Source: Anadara kagoshimensis (Eukaryota > Mollusca > Bivalvia > Arcoida > Arcidae). Taken from it: a stretch of DNA of 64,000 nucleotides. This document shows, piece by piece, positions 1 through 13,300 of this stretch. The notes beneath the pieces were generated by a model. The model saw nothing but the letters and a program-made list of their open reading frames with translations, had not been told where the DNA came from and searched no databases. The stretch is from NCBI GenBank assembly GCA_021292105.1, contig CM037870.1, forward strand, positions 29,941,905 through 30,005,904, written 5' to 3'. The translations under genes were made by a program, and so were the position numbers. Each line of letters opens with the position of its first letter. The first letter of the stretch is position 1.

Positions 1-187
1 CCAATGACAAATGAAGTATGTATATTATTATATTGTTAGGGTATCTTGAGTTCTATTATCAAGTCTTTTTTTCATAAATACTTTGTCAAGGAAACGTTTT
101 GAAAGAAAAATGCATTTGATAGCTATTGTAAGCTCTAAGGACTACCAGTAGGTCAGTAACTCTATAAAGACCTGTTATCAAACAATA

Positions 188-549
188 GTGTAAATGTATT
201 TAATTTCGCATGTATTTATTTTCGCGGTATAGGAAATTTACACATATCCGACTACAGTAAAACATGTTTATAACGAAGCCCTAGAGACTCTATTTTTAAC
301 TTCGTTATAAAGCGACTTCGTTATACTGTTATTTATAGAAGCGGTATGGGCCAAATAATTGACTTCGTTCTATCCATGTATTCGTTTTAAGCGTGTTCGT
401 TATATTCGTGTTTTACTGTAGTTAAATTTTTACGTTCTATTACAAAATAAGCATAATATAAGTTTATGATTGGTATTATTTTTCGCGCAAAACAAACGAC
501 TGCGAAATAAGCAAAAATTAGTACACCACGAAAACAAATGTTTACAGTA
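188..549. mobile_element. Non-autonomous DNA element (MITE), interrupted by a second MITE
   Basis: The ends read tgtaaatgtatt on the left and tttacagtaa on the right, with Ts of 'tattttcgcggt' type near both ends. The same sequence occurs, uninterrupted, at 28500-28712 and 32767-32980 with ends tactgtaa...ttacagta. Here the copy is split: the sequence before 255 and after 418 is continuous when compared with the reverse complement of the 32767 copy. The left end carries an extra partial duplication of its terminal motif. No coding capacity. Family assignment to a TA-targeting Tc1/mariner-like group is inference. Confidence 0.7.
255..418. mobile_element. Pogo/Tc1-like MITE, 164 bp
   Basis: Starts cagtaaaacatg and ends cgtgttttactg, so the termini are inverted copies of each other, and both sides are flanked by TA. 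CAGT...ACTG ends plus a TA target duplication are characteristic of pogo/Tigger-like Tc1-mariner elements. The interior repeats 'aacttcgttata'-type motifs in both orientations. It sits inside the older element at 188-549. Confidence 0.75.
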
Positions 550-737
550 AATTGCATTCCTTATTTTTTTCTATCAGTAAAAAGCATTAAAAATCCAAGG
601 TTTTTTTTGCGTTATAACAATTATATGAAGAAAATTTTGAAACTTACCTGAATACGCATTGGTGTAAACAATAGTCATCGTCTGAAATTAACAAGTACCT
701 CGAGTGGTCATTCTGGGACTAAAATGGTCTGAAGTTC

Positions 738-1003
738 ATGGTCGAGTGGTACTGTCATTGGCTTCCGAAGTCGAGGGTCTTGGGTTCAAATCTCACTCAG
801 GACTTGGAAATTTTCATCTCCTGCCTATACTAGAGCTATAAAAAGCTCATTACCAGAATGAGACTCAAAACCGAGGTCATGTGTCTCAGTGCACGTTAAA
901 GACACTTCTGTAGAGTTTGAAAAAAAGTAGGCCATCTGTGGCCGCTACAGAGGCCGTTTACAACTAGAAGCGAATGAAAAACTAAGCAAGAAGATAAGAT
1001 AAA
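738..1003 (+). mobile_element. tRNA-headed SINE, family B, copy 1
   Basis: Begins with a tRNA-like head (cgagtggtactgtcattgg as A-box region, then gggttcaaatctc as B box) followed by a body containing 'catctcctgcctatactag', 'gagactcaaaaccgaggtc' and 'gtaggccatctgtggccgc', and ends in a short repeated tail aagataagat. Near-full copies of the same sequence lie at 38681-38983 and 47281-47569 in the same orientation. Diverged, so not recent. Confidence 0.75.
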
Positions 1004-1692
1004 ATAAACTTTTAAAAAATCTGGGTTTTATCTTGTATGTATAAAACAAAATTGTGAAAAGAATAAAAAAAGTAACTACATGTACTAGTACCGAGTGTTA
1101 CCCCAGCAGTAAGACGCCTTAAGTTTTAAGGCTAACGCAGAAACTTCTCCCGACCCTTCGCAAATCAAGGTGCTCGGTGACCGAGTTATATGAAAAAGTC
1201 AGGTTGCCAAAGATAGCTAGTTTTTCCGGCCCGTCTCAACTCAAGGTGCCCCTGTCACCGAGTGATATAAGAAGATCAGATTCCGAAGATATGTGTTTTT
1301 TCCGGACACCTCGGTTTCCTCCACGGTACAAGAACCCGCTCGACATGTGACATCATTTTGACTTTAAAATACCATTGTACCACTCTGTTCCTTCTCATTT
1401 TTATCAAAAACAAACGTACCAATCCATGTTCGAATCACAACCCAGAAACAAAGTAAAAATGTTCAAACTGACAAGTTAAACACGTCAACTTCCACCAAGG
1501 AAGTGAGACCGGGTGCTCCGGAAGGGAGCAATATTATTTATTTAGTATATAACTTACACATAATATCAGCAGTATAAATATTTTCTCCATGTTTATCGGT
1601 TATCCAACTGAAAAGGGGAAAAAATCATCCATTATAATTATAGCTTATCAAAGCCCCGTATGTTGAACATAACCAAAGGGCGAACACAAGTA
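1004..1692. other. Non-coding spacer with an internally repeated motif
   Basis: No gene seen. Between about 1150 and 1320 there are two imperfect copies of a block containing 'tcaaggtgc', 'gaccgagt', 'ata..aga/aag' and 'ttttttccgg', spaced about 90-100 bp, probably part of a dispersed repeat. Nothing else recognisable. Confidence 0.4.
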
Positions 1693-1850
1693 CAGTAGAA
1701 CTTTGCTTAAAGATCACCTCGATATAAGGGCCACCTGCTTTTAAAGGGCAGTAAAATATTATCCCGATTGCTCTTTATTCGTTATTTTAGCCTCTATATT
1801 ATCTCCTTTATTGATCCCTTTTGGTGGCCATTAAAGAAAAAAGACCTTGG
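1693..1850. mobile_element. Truncated pogo-like MITE remnant
   Basis: Starts after TA with cagtagaactttgc and continues with 'gatataagggccacctgc' and 'ttaaagggcagtaaaatatt', matching the interior of the family found intact at 34094-34272. The right end with the expected ...actg terminus is missing; the sequence runs directly into the dispersed repeat at 1851. Confidence 0.55.
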
Positions 1851-2290
1851 CCTTTTCTATTTGACCTTGGTTCAAGGCCATGACACACCTTTGGACCATA
1901 AAGAGTATTCATGTAATTTTTTATGACAGTCATCCAAAGCAGTTATGAGGTATTACCCTGACACGATTTCAAACGTACTTTTCCTGCGACCTTACCCTTT
2001 CCGATTTGACCTTGGTTCAAGGCCATGACACACCTTTGGGCCATAAAGAGTATTCATGTAATTTTTTATGACAGTCATCCAAAGCAGTTATGAGGTACTA
2101 GTATTACCCTGACACGATTTCAAACGTACTTTTCCTGCGACCTTAACCTTTCCGATATCTTGATTCAACATACATTTGGACCATGGAGATTATTCATGTG
2201 AAGTTTTATGACAATCGTCCAAAGCAGCTATGTGATATGAACCGGGTACGATTTTACACGGACAGACAGGATTCCTATATACCCCCTCAA
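1851..2290 (+). repeat. Three tandem-like copies of a dispersed repeat (family D1)
   Basis: Three degenerate units of about 145 bp (about 1851-1993, 1994-2146, 2147-2290). Each contains 'gaccttggttcaaggcc' or a decayed form, 'tttggaccat', 'attcatgt', 'ttatgaca' and 'ccaaagcag'. The last unit goes on into the family's usual end (gacagacaggattcctatata). The same family is seen once, more complete, at 23790-24075. No open coding frame. Confidence 0.65.
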
Positions 2291-2929
2291 ATCAAACAAG
2301 AAATATACAAAACATATTGTTGAATGATACATTATATTCCTTATATGTATGGAGCCCTTAATCCTTGGTTCAATTTTTGATATGACACATAAAGAAAAAT
2401 AAATTACCCAGATATCTGTATCAATCCCTATTTTTCTGTTCTACTCTGCTCTGTCCTAGTGTATAGATCCAATGTGTCATGAACCCAGCCGATTATCACT
2501 TTAAAAGTTCATTTATTTATGGCATATTTTCAAATGGAAGGTAAATGAGATAAGGAACAATCGGTCATGAACTATAACTACAAAAACTATATCTATAGAT
2601 AGTTATAAAACTTGTGTATGGTAGATTCCATTTTGCTACAGACCGGTTGCGTCCATTCTTAAAGCATCGTCTGTTCGTCTCGTGAATGCGTCACGCGAAC
2701 AGACGAACTGCCACCAATTAGGACACAAAAGTAGAACGTAGGCCTACTTAAACATAATTACATAGTTCAAGGCCGGAGATAATTTGTTCTAACGAATCAT
2801 GACTGTGTCATGCATTGAACAACAATGTAGTTCTTAATTACAATGAATCCGTTATTGAAATATGGATCCTACACCACATTCCATTGCATTGGAAAACGAA
2901 AATCGTCATTTAATTATAAAATCCCAGGT
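2291..2929. other. Non-coding spacer with one small palindrome
   Basis: The only clear structure is an inverted repeat at 2669-2704: gtctgttcg on the left pairs with cgaacagac on the right around a short GC-containing loop. No reading frame or repeat family recognised elsewhere in this stretch. Confidence 0.4.
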
Positions 2930-4370
2930 GGTCATTGTAATGGGTACGTGCCACTACGTGACAAACTTATTGCACCGTAGATGTGTTAGTCAAAGTGATC
3001 AGTGTGGAAACGTGCCCGATTTATTGTCACGGTAGTCCAAAGTAATCACGATGTAAACATGACCGATTTATTGTCACAGTAGATGCACGAGTCAAATATA
3101 TCACGATGGAAACGTGACTAATTTATTGTCATAGTAGTCTAAAGTAATCACGGGGAACATGTGACTTGACCAATTTATTGTCACATTAGATGTGGGAGTC
3201 AAAGTAATCACGGGGAAACGTATGGGGCGCCGTTTTACTATTTATTCACTATTTAGTGATATCAATAATTCGATTTTTTGGATATCCATAATTCGATTTT
3301 TTGATATCCATAAATCGAATTATTGATATCACAAATTCGATTTATGGATATCTAAAAATAAAGACGAATTAGTGATATCAATAAATCGATTTATGGATAT
3401 CAAAAAATATTTGCAATATTCTTGAAAATAACGAATTCTCCCCATTATGCAATACGGTACGGAGAGAAATTATTTAAGTTTTCCGATTTATTGATATCCA
3501 TGAATCGATTTATTGATATCACTAATTCGTCCTTATTTTTGGATATCAAATAAATCGAATTGGTGATATCCATAATTCGATATATTGATATCAATAAATG
3601 AATTAGTGATATCAATAAATTGAATTTGCGATATCCATAAATGCAAATGAATTATTGATATCCATAAATCGAATTATAGATATCATTATTCGATTTATTG
3701 ATATCCAAAAATCGAATTATAGATATAAAAAAATCGAATTATTGATATCAATAAATATTTATTGATATCATTAAATATTAATGGATATCAATAAATCGAA
3801 TTATTGATATCCATAAATGATTTATGGATATCAATAAATAGTGAATAAATAGTAAAACGGCGCCTCATAGAAACGTGACTAATTCATTGTCATAGTAGTC
3901 TAAAGTAATTTACGATGGAAACTCTACCAACTTATTGTCACACTAGTCGAAAGTATTCATGGGAGAAACGTGACCAAATTATTGTCACAGTAGTCCAAAG
4001 TATTCACCGGGGGAACGTGACCAAATTATTGTCACAGTAGTCCAATGTAATCACGGAGGAAACTTGACCAATTTATTGTCACAGTTGTACAAAGTAATCA
4101 CGGGGAAAATGTGGCCAATTTATTGTTACAGTAGATGTGCGAGTCAAGTTATAACGATGGAAATTTATCGTCACAGTAGTCCAAAGTAATCACGGGGGAA
4201 AATGTTTAATGTCACAGTAGATATCACTATGAATACGTCTCCTATTTACTGTCACGGTAGTCAAAAGTAGTCAGGGGGGATGTTTCCTGCCACAGTAGAT
4301 TACGAGTCAATACAATCACAATGGATACATGACCAATTTATTGTCACAGTAGACGTGCAAGTCAAAGTAA
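2930..4370. repeat. Degenerate left flank of the 55-bp satellite
   Basis: Repeats of about 55-75 bp containing 'tttattgtcac', 'agtagatgtg.gagtcaaag', 'agtaatcacg' and 'gaaacgtgacc', each clearly related to the core unit but differing from its neighbours at many positions. The core repeats to the right are nearly identical to each other, so divergence rises toward this edge, the usual pattern for arrays homogenised by unequal exchange in their interior. The flank is split by the MITE at 3223-3867. Confidence 0.85.
3223..3867. mobile_element. 645-bp foldback MITE made of GATATC/ATCGA repeats
   Basis: Termini tggggcgccgttttacta and its inverse (agtaaaacggcgcctca) are flanked by TA on both sides. 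The inverted ends are at least 30 bp. The interior is a chain of short inverted units of the type gatatc-ataaatcga, so almost the entire element can fold back on itself; a non-repetitive centre lies near 3430-3480. It interrupts satellite DNA: recognisable satellite units end at its left TA and resume at its right TA. No coding capacity. Confidence 0.8.
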
Positions 4371-7300
4371 TCACGGTAAAAAATGTGACCAATTCATTGT
4401 CACAGAAAACATGCAAGTCAAATGTGACCAATTCATTGTCACAGAAAACATGCAAGTCAAATGTGACCAATTCATTGTCACAGAAAACATGCAAGTCAAA
4501 TGTGACCATATCATTGTCACAGAAAACATGCAAGTCAAATGTGACCAATTCATTGTCACAGAAAACATGCAAGTCAAATGTGACCAATTTATTGTCACAG
4601 TAGACGTGCAAGTCACAGTAATCACGGTAAAAAATGTGACCAATCCATTGTCACAGAAAACACGCAAGTCAAAGTAATCACGGTAAAAATGTGACCAATT
4701 CATTGTCAAAGAAAACATGCAAGTCAAAGTAATCACGGTAAAAATGTGACCAATTCATTGTCACAGAAAACATGCAAGTCAAAGTAATCACGGTAAAAAT
4801 GTGACCAATTCATTGTCACAGAAAACATGCAAGTCAAAGTAATCACGGTAAAAATGTGACCAATTCATTGTCACAGAAAACATGCAAGTCAAAGTAATCA
4901 CGGTAAAAATGTGACCAATTCATTGTCACAGAAAACATGCAAGTCAAAGTAATCACGGTATAAATGTGACCAATTCATTGTCACAGAAAACATGCAAGTC
5001 AAAGTAATCACGGTAAAAATGTGACCAATTCATTGTCACAGAAAACATGCAAGTCAAAGTAATCACGGTAAAAATGTGACCAATTTATTGTCACAGAAAA
5101 CATGCAAGTCAAAGTAATCACGGTAAAAATGTGACCAATTCATTGTCACAGAAAACATGCAAGTCAAAGTAATCACGGTAAAAATGTGACCAATTTATTG
5201 TCACAGAAAACATGCAAGTCAAAGTAATCACGGTAAAAATGTGACCAATTCATTCTCACAGAAAACATGCAAGTCAAAGTAATCACGGTAAAAATGTGAC
5301 CAATTTATTGTCACAGTAGACGTGCAGGTCAAAGTAATCACGGTTAAAATGTGAACAATTTATTGTCACAGAAAACATGCAAGTCAAAGTAATCACGGTA
5401 AAAATGTGACCAATTCATTGTCACAGAAAACATGCAAGTCAAAGTAATCACGGTAAAAATGTGACCAATTCATTGTCACAGAAAACATGCAAGTCAAAAT
5501 AATCACGGTAAAAATGTGACCAATTTATTGTCACAGTAGACGTGCAAGTCAAAGTAATCACGGTAAAAATGTGAACAATTTATTGTCACAGAAAACATGC
5601 AAGTCAAAGTAATCACGGTAAAAATGTGACCAATTTATTGTCACAGTAGACGTGCAAGTCAAAGTAATCACGGTAAAAAATGTGACCAATCCATTGTCAC
5701 AGAAAACATGCAAGTCAAAGTAATCACGGTAAAAATGTGACCAATTCATTGTCACAGAAAACATGCAAGTCAAAGTAATCACGGTAAAAATGTGACCAAT
5801 TTATTGTCACAGAAAACATGCAAGTCAAAGTAATCACGGTAAAAATGTGACCAATTCATTGTCACAGAAAACATGCAAGTCAAAGTAATCACGGTAAAAA
5901 TGTGACCAATTTATTGTCACAGTAGACGTGCAGGTCAAAGTAATCACGGTAAAAATGTGAACAATTTATTGTCACAGAAAACATGCAAGTCAAAGTAATC
6001 ACGGTAAAAATGTGACCAATTCATTGTCACAGAAAACATGCAAGTCAAAGTAATCACGGTAAAAATGTGACCAATTCATTGTCACAGAAAACATGCAAGT
6101 CAAAGTAATCACGGTAAAAATGTGACCAATTTATTGTCACAGTAGACGTGCAAGTCAAAGTAATCACGGTAAAAATGTGAACAATTTATTGTCACAGAAA
6201 ACATGCAAGTCAAAGTAATCACGGTAAAAATGTGACCAATTCATTGTCACAGAAAACATGCAAGTCAAAGTAATCACGGTAAAAATGTGACCAATTTATT
6301 GTCACAGTAGACGTGCAGGTCAAAGTAATCACGGTAAAAATGTGACCAATTTATTGTCACAGAAAACATGCAAGTCAAAGTAATCACGGTAAAAATGTGA
6401 ACAATTTATTGTCACAGTAGACGTGCAGGTCAAAGTAATCACGGTAAAAATGTGACCAATTTATTGTCACAGTAGACGTGCAAGTCAAAGTAATCACGGT
6501 AAAAAATGTGACCAATTTATTGTCACAGAAAACATGCAAGTCAAAGTAATCACGGTAAAAATGTGACCAATTCATTGTCACAGAAAACATGCAAGTCAAA
6601 GTAATCACGGTAAAAATGTGACCAATTTATTGTCACAGAAAACATGCAAGTCAAAGTAATCACGGTAAAAATGTGACCAATTTATTGTCACAGTAGACGT
6701 GCAGGTCAAAGTAATCACGGTAAAAATGTGACCAATTTATTGTCACAGAAAACATGCAAGTCAAAGTAATCACGGTAAAAATGTGACCAATTCATTGTCA
6801 CAGAAAACATGCAAGTCAATGTAATCACGGTAAAAATGTGACCAATTTATTGTCACAGAAAACATGCAAGTCAAAGTAATCACAGTAAAAATGTGACCAA
6901 TTTATTGTCACAGTAGACGTGCAGGTCAAAGTAATCACGGTAAAAATGTGACCAATTTATTGTCACAGAAAACATGCAAGTCAAAGTAATCACGGTAAAA
7001 ATGTGACCAATTCTATGTCACAGAAAACATGCAAGTCAAAGTAATCACGGTAAAAATGTGACCAATTCATTGTCACAGAAAACATGCAAGTCAAAGTAAT
7101 CACGGTAAAAAAGTGACCAATTTATTGTCACAGAAAACATGCAAGTCAAAGTAATCACGGTAAAAATGTGACCAATTCATTGTCACAGAAAACATGCAAG
7201 TCAAAGTAATCACGGTAAAAATGTGACAATTCATTGTCACAGAAAACATGCAAGTCAAAGTAATCACGGTAAAAATGTGACCAATTCATTGTCAGAGAAA

Positions 7301-10300
7301 AACATGCAAGTCAAAGTAATCACGGTAAAAATGTGACCAATTCATTGTCACAGAAAACATGCAAGTCAAAGTAATCACGGTAAAAATGTGACCAATTCAT
7401 TGTCAGAGAAAACATGCAAGTCAAAGTAATCACGGTAAAAATGTGAAATTCATTGTCACAGAAAAACATGCAAGTCAAAGTAATCACGGTAAAAATGTGA
7501 CCAATTCATTGTCACAGAAAACATGCAAGTCAAAGTAATCACGGTAAAAAATGAAATTGTAACATCAGTAAAATAATATAAAAATGTGACCAATTCATTC
7601 TCACAGAAAACATGCAAGTCAAAGTAATCACGGTAAAAAAGTGACCAATTTATTGTCACAGAAAACATGCAAGTCAAAGTAATCACGGTAAAAATGTGAC
7701 CAATTCATTGTCACAGAAAACATGCAAGTCAAAGTAATCACGGTAAAAATGTGACCAATCCATTGTCACAGAAAACATGCAAGTCAAAGTAATCACGGTA
7801 AAATGTGACCAATTCATTGTCACAGAAAACATGCAAGTCAAAGTAATCACGGTAAAAAAGTGACCAATTTATTGTCACAGAAAACATGCAAGTCAAAGTA
7901 ATCACGGTAAAAATGTGACCAATTCATTGTCACAGAAAACATGCAAGTCAAAGTAATCACGGTAAAAATGTGACCAATTCATTGTCACAGAAAACATGCA
8001 AGTCAAAGTAATCACGGTAAAAAAGTGACCAATTTATTGTCACAGAAAACATGCAAGTCAAAGTAATCACGGTAAAAATGTGACCAATTCATTGTCACAG
8101 AAAACATGCAAGTCAAAGTAATCACGGTAAAAATGTGACCAATTCATTGTCACAGAAAACATGCAAGTCAAAGTAATCACGGTAAAAAAGTGACCAATTT
8201 ATTGTCACAGAAAACATGCAAGTCAAAGTAATCACGGTAAAAATGTGACCAATTCATTGTCACAGAAAACATGCAAGTCAAAGTAATCACGGTAAAAATG
8301 TGACCAATTCATTGTCACAGAAAACATGCAAGTCAAAGTAATCACGGTAAAAATGTGACCAATTCATTGTCACAGAAAACATGCAAGTCAAAGTAATCAC
8401 GGTAAAAAAGTGACCAATTCATTGTCACAGAAAACATGCAAGTCAAAGTAATCACGGTAAAATGTGACCAATTCATTGTCACAGAAAACATGCAAGTCAA
8501 AGTAATCACGGTAAAAATGTGACCAATTCATTGTCACAGAAAACATGCAAGTCAAAGTAATCACGGTAAAAATGTGACCAATTCATTGTCACAGAAAACA
8601 TGCAAGTCAAAGTAATCACGGTAAAAATGTGACCAATTCATTGTCACAGAAAACATGCAAGTCAAAGTAATCACGGTATAAATGTGACCAATTCATTGTC
8701 ACAGAAAACATGCAAGTCAAAGTAATCACGGTAAAAATGTGACCAATTCATTGTCACAGAAAACATGCAAGTCAAAGTAATCACGGTAAAAATGTGACCA
8801 ATTTATTGTCACAGAAAACATGCAAGTCAAAGTAATCACGGTAAAAATGTGACCAATTCATTGTCACAGAAAACATGCAAGTCAAAGTAATCACGGTAAA
8901 AATGTGACCAATTTATTGTCACAGAAAACATGCAAGTCAAAGTAATCACGGTAAAAATGTGACCAATCCATTGTCACAGAAAACATGCAAGTCAAAGTAA
9001 TCACGGTAAAAATGTGACCAATTTATTGTCACAGAAAACATGCAAGTCAAAGTAATCACGGTAAAAATGTGACCAATTTATTGTCACAGAAAACATGCAA
9101 GTCAAAGTAATCACGGTAAAAATATGACCAATTTATTGTCACAGAAAACATGCAAGTCAAAGTAATCACGGTAAAAATGTGACCAATTTCTTGTCACAGA
9201 AAACATGCAAGTCAAAGTAATCACGGTAAAAATGTGACCAATCCATTGTCACAGAAAACATGCAAGTCAAAGTAATCACGGTAAAAATGTGACCAATCCA
9301 TTGTCACAGAAAACATGCAAGTCAAAGTAATCACGGTAAAAATGTGACCAATTCATTGTCACAGAAAACACGCAAGTCAAAGTAATCACGGTAAAAATGT
9401 GACCAATTTATTGTCACAGAAAACATGCAAGTCAAAGTAATCACGGTAAAAATGTGACCAATTCATTGTCACAGAAAACACGCAAGTCAAAGTAATCACG
9501 GTAAAAATGTGACCAATCCATTGTCACAGAAAACATGCAAGTCAAAGTAATCACGGTAAAAATGTGACCAATTCATTGTCACAGAAAACATGCAAGTCAA
9601 AGTAATCACGGTAAAAAAGTGACCAATTTATTGTCACAGAAAACATGCAAGTCAAAGTAATCACGGTAAAAATGTGACCAATTCATTGTCACAGAAAACA
9701 TGCAAGTCAAAGTAATCACGGTAAAAATGTGACCAATTCATTGTCACAGAAAACATGCAAGTCAAAGTAATCACGGTATAAATGTGACCAATTCATTGTC
9801 ACAGAAAACATGCAAGTCAAAGTAATCACGGTAAAAATGTGACCAATTTATTGTCACAGAAAACATGCAAGTCAAAGTAATCGCGGTAAAAATGTGACCA
9901 ATTCATTGTCACAGAAAACACGCAAGTCAAAGTAATCACGGTAAAAATGTGACCAATTTATTGTCACAGAAAACATGCAAGTCAAAGTAATCACGGTAAA
10001 AATGTGACCAATCCATTGTCACAGAAAACATGCAAGTCAAAGTAATCACGGTAAAAATGTGACCAATTCATTGTCACAGAAAACATGCAAGTCAAAGTAA
10101 TCACGGTAAAAATGTGACCAATTTCTTGTCACAGAAAACATGCAAGTCAAAGTAATCACGGTAAAAATGTGACCAATCCATTGTCACAGAAAACATGCAA
10201 GTCAAAGTAATCACGGTAAAAATGTGACCAATTCATTGTCACAGAAAACACGCAAGTCAAAGTAATCACGGTAAAAATGTGACCAATTTATTGTCACAGA

Positions 10301-13300
10301 AAACATGCAAGTCAAAGTAATCACGGTAAAAATGTGACAATTCATTGTCACAGAAAACACGCAAGTCAAAGTAATCACGGAAAAATGTGACCAATTTATG
10401 TCACAGAAAACATGCAAGTCAAAGTAATAACGGTAAAATGTGACCAATCCATTGTCACAGAAAACATGCAAGTCAAAGTAATCACGTAAAAATGTGACCA
10501 ATTCATTGTCACAGAAAACATGCTAGTCAAAATACATTGTAATCACGGTAAAAATGTGACCAATTCATTGTCTTAAAAAGCATGCAAGTCAAAGTAATCA
10601 CGGTAAAAATGTGACTAATCCATTGTCACAGAAAACATGCAAGTCAAAGTAATCACGGTAAAAATGTGACCAATTTATTGTCACAGAAAACATGCAAGTC
10701 AAAGTAATCACGGTAAAAATGTGACTAATCCATTGTCACAGAAAACATGCAAGTCAAAGTAATCACGGTAAAAATGTGACTAATCCATTGTCACAGAAAA
10801 CATGCAAGTCGAAGTAATCACGGTAAAAATGTGACTAATCCATTGTCACAGAAAACATGCAAGTCAAAGTAATCACGGTAAAAATGTGACCAATCCATTG
10901 TCACAGAAAACATGCAAGTCAAAGTAATCACGGTAAAAATGTGACCAATTCATTGTCACAGTAGACGTGCAAGTCAAAGTAATCACGGTGAAAATGTGAC
11001 CAATTCATTGTCACAGAAAACATGCAAGTCAAAGTAATCACGGTAAAAATGTGACCAATCCATTGTCACAAAAAACATGCAAGTCAAAGTAATCACGGTA
11101 AAAATGTGACAATTCATTGTCACAGTAGACGTGCAAGTCAAAGTAATCACGGTAAAAATGTGACCAATTCATTGTCACAGAAAACATGCAAGTCAAAGTA
11201 ATCACGGTAAAAATGTGACCAATTCATTGTCACAGTAGACGTGCAAGTCAAAGTAATCACGGTAAAAATGTGACCAATTCATTGTCACAGTAGACGTGCA
11301 AGTCAAAGTAATCACGGTAAAAATGTGACCAATTCATTGTCACAGTAGACGTGCAAGTCAAAGTAATCACGGTAAAAATGTGACCAATTCATTGTCACAG
11401 AAAACATGCAAGTCAAAGTAATCACGGTAAAAATGTGACCAATCCATTGTCACAAAAAACATGCAAGTCAAAGTAATCACGGTAAAAATGTGACCAATTC
11501 ATTGTCACAGTAGACGTGCAAGTCAAAGTAATCACGGTAAAAATGTGACCAATTCATTGTCACAGAAAACATGCAAGTCAAAGTAATCACGGTAAAAATG
11601 TGACCAATTCATTGTCACAGAAAACATGCTAGTCAAAATACATTGTAATCACGGTAAAATGTGACCAATTCATTGTCACAGAAAACATGCAAGTCAAAGT
11701 AATCACGGTAAAATGTGACCAATTCATTGTCACAGAAAACATGCAAGTCAAAGTAATCACGGTAAAAATGTGACCAATTCATTGTCACAGAAAACATGCA
11801 AGTCAAAGTAATCACGGTAAAAATGTGACCAATTCATTGTCACAGTAGACGTGCAAGTCAAAGTAATCACGGTAAAAATGTGACCAATTCATTGTCACAG
11901 TAGACGTGCAAGTCAAAGTAATCACGGTAAAAATGTGACCAATTCATTGTCACAGAAAACATGCAAGTCAAAGTAATCACGGTAAAATGTGACCAATTCA
12001 TTGTCACAGAAAACATGCAAGTCAAAGTAATCACGGTAAAAATGTGACCAATTCATTGTCACAGAAAACATGCAAGTCAAAGTAATCACGGTAAAATGTG
12101 ACCAATTCATTGTCACAGAAAACATGCAAGTCAAAGTAATCACGGTAAAATGTGACCAATCATTGTCACAGAAAACATGCAAGTCAAAGTAATCACGGTA
12201 AAAATGTGACAATTCATTGTCACAGTAGACGTACAAGTCAAAGTAATCACGGTAAAAATGTGACCAATTCATTGTCACAGTAGACGTGCAAGTCAAAGTA
12301 ATCACGGTAAAAAATGTGACCAATTCATTGTCACAGAAAACATGCAAGTCAAAGTAATCACGGTAAAATGTGACCAATTCATTGTCACAGAAAACATGCA
12401 AGTCAAAGTAATCACGGTAAAAATGTGACCAATTCATTGTCACAGTAGACGTGCAAGTCAAAGTAATCACGGTAAAAATGTGACCAATTCATTGTCACAG
12501 AAAACATGCAAGTCAAAGTAATCACGGTAAAATGTGACCAATTCATTGTCACAGTAGACGTGCAAGTCAAAGTAATCACGGTAAAAATGTGACCAATTCA
12601 TTGTCACAGTAGACGTGCAAGTCAAAGTAATCACGGTAAAAATGTGACCAATTCATTGTCACAGTAGACGTGCAAGTCAAAGTAATCACGGTAAAAATGT
12701 GACCAATTCATTGTCACAGAAAACATGCAAGTCAAAGTAATCACGGTAAAAATGTGACCAATCCATTGTCACAAAAAACATGCAAGTCAAAGTAATCACG
12801 GTAAAAATGTGACCAATTCATTGTCACAGTAGACGTGCAAGTCAAAGTAATCACGGTAAAAATGTGACCAATTCATTGTCACAGAAAACATGCAAGTCAA
12901 AGTAATCACGGTAAAAATGTGACCAATTCATTGTCACAGAAAACATGCTAGTCAAAATACATTGTAATCACGGTAAAAATGTGACCAATTCATTGTCACA
13001 GAAAACATGCAAGTCAAAGTAATCACGGTAAAATGTGACCAATTCATTGTCACAGAAAAACATGCAAGTCAAATGTGACCAATTCATTGTCACAGAAAAC
13101 ATGCAAGTCAAATGTGACCAATTCATTATCACAGAAAACATGCAAGTCAAAGTAATCACGGTAAAAATGTGACCAATCCATTGTCACAAAAAACATGCAA
13201 GTCAAAGTAATCACGGTAAAAATGTGACCAATTCATTGTCACAGTAGACGTGCAAGTCAAAGTAATCACGGTAAAAATGTGACCAATTCATTGTCACAGA

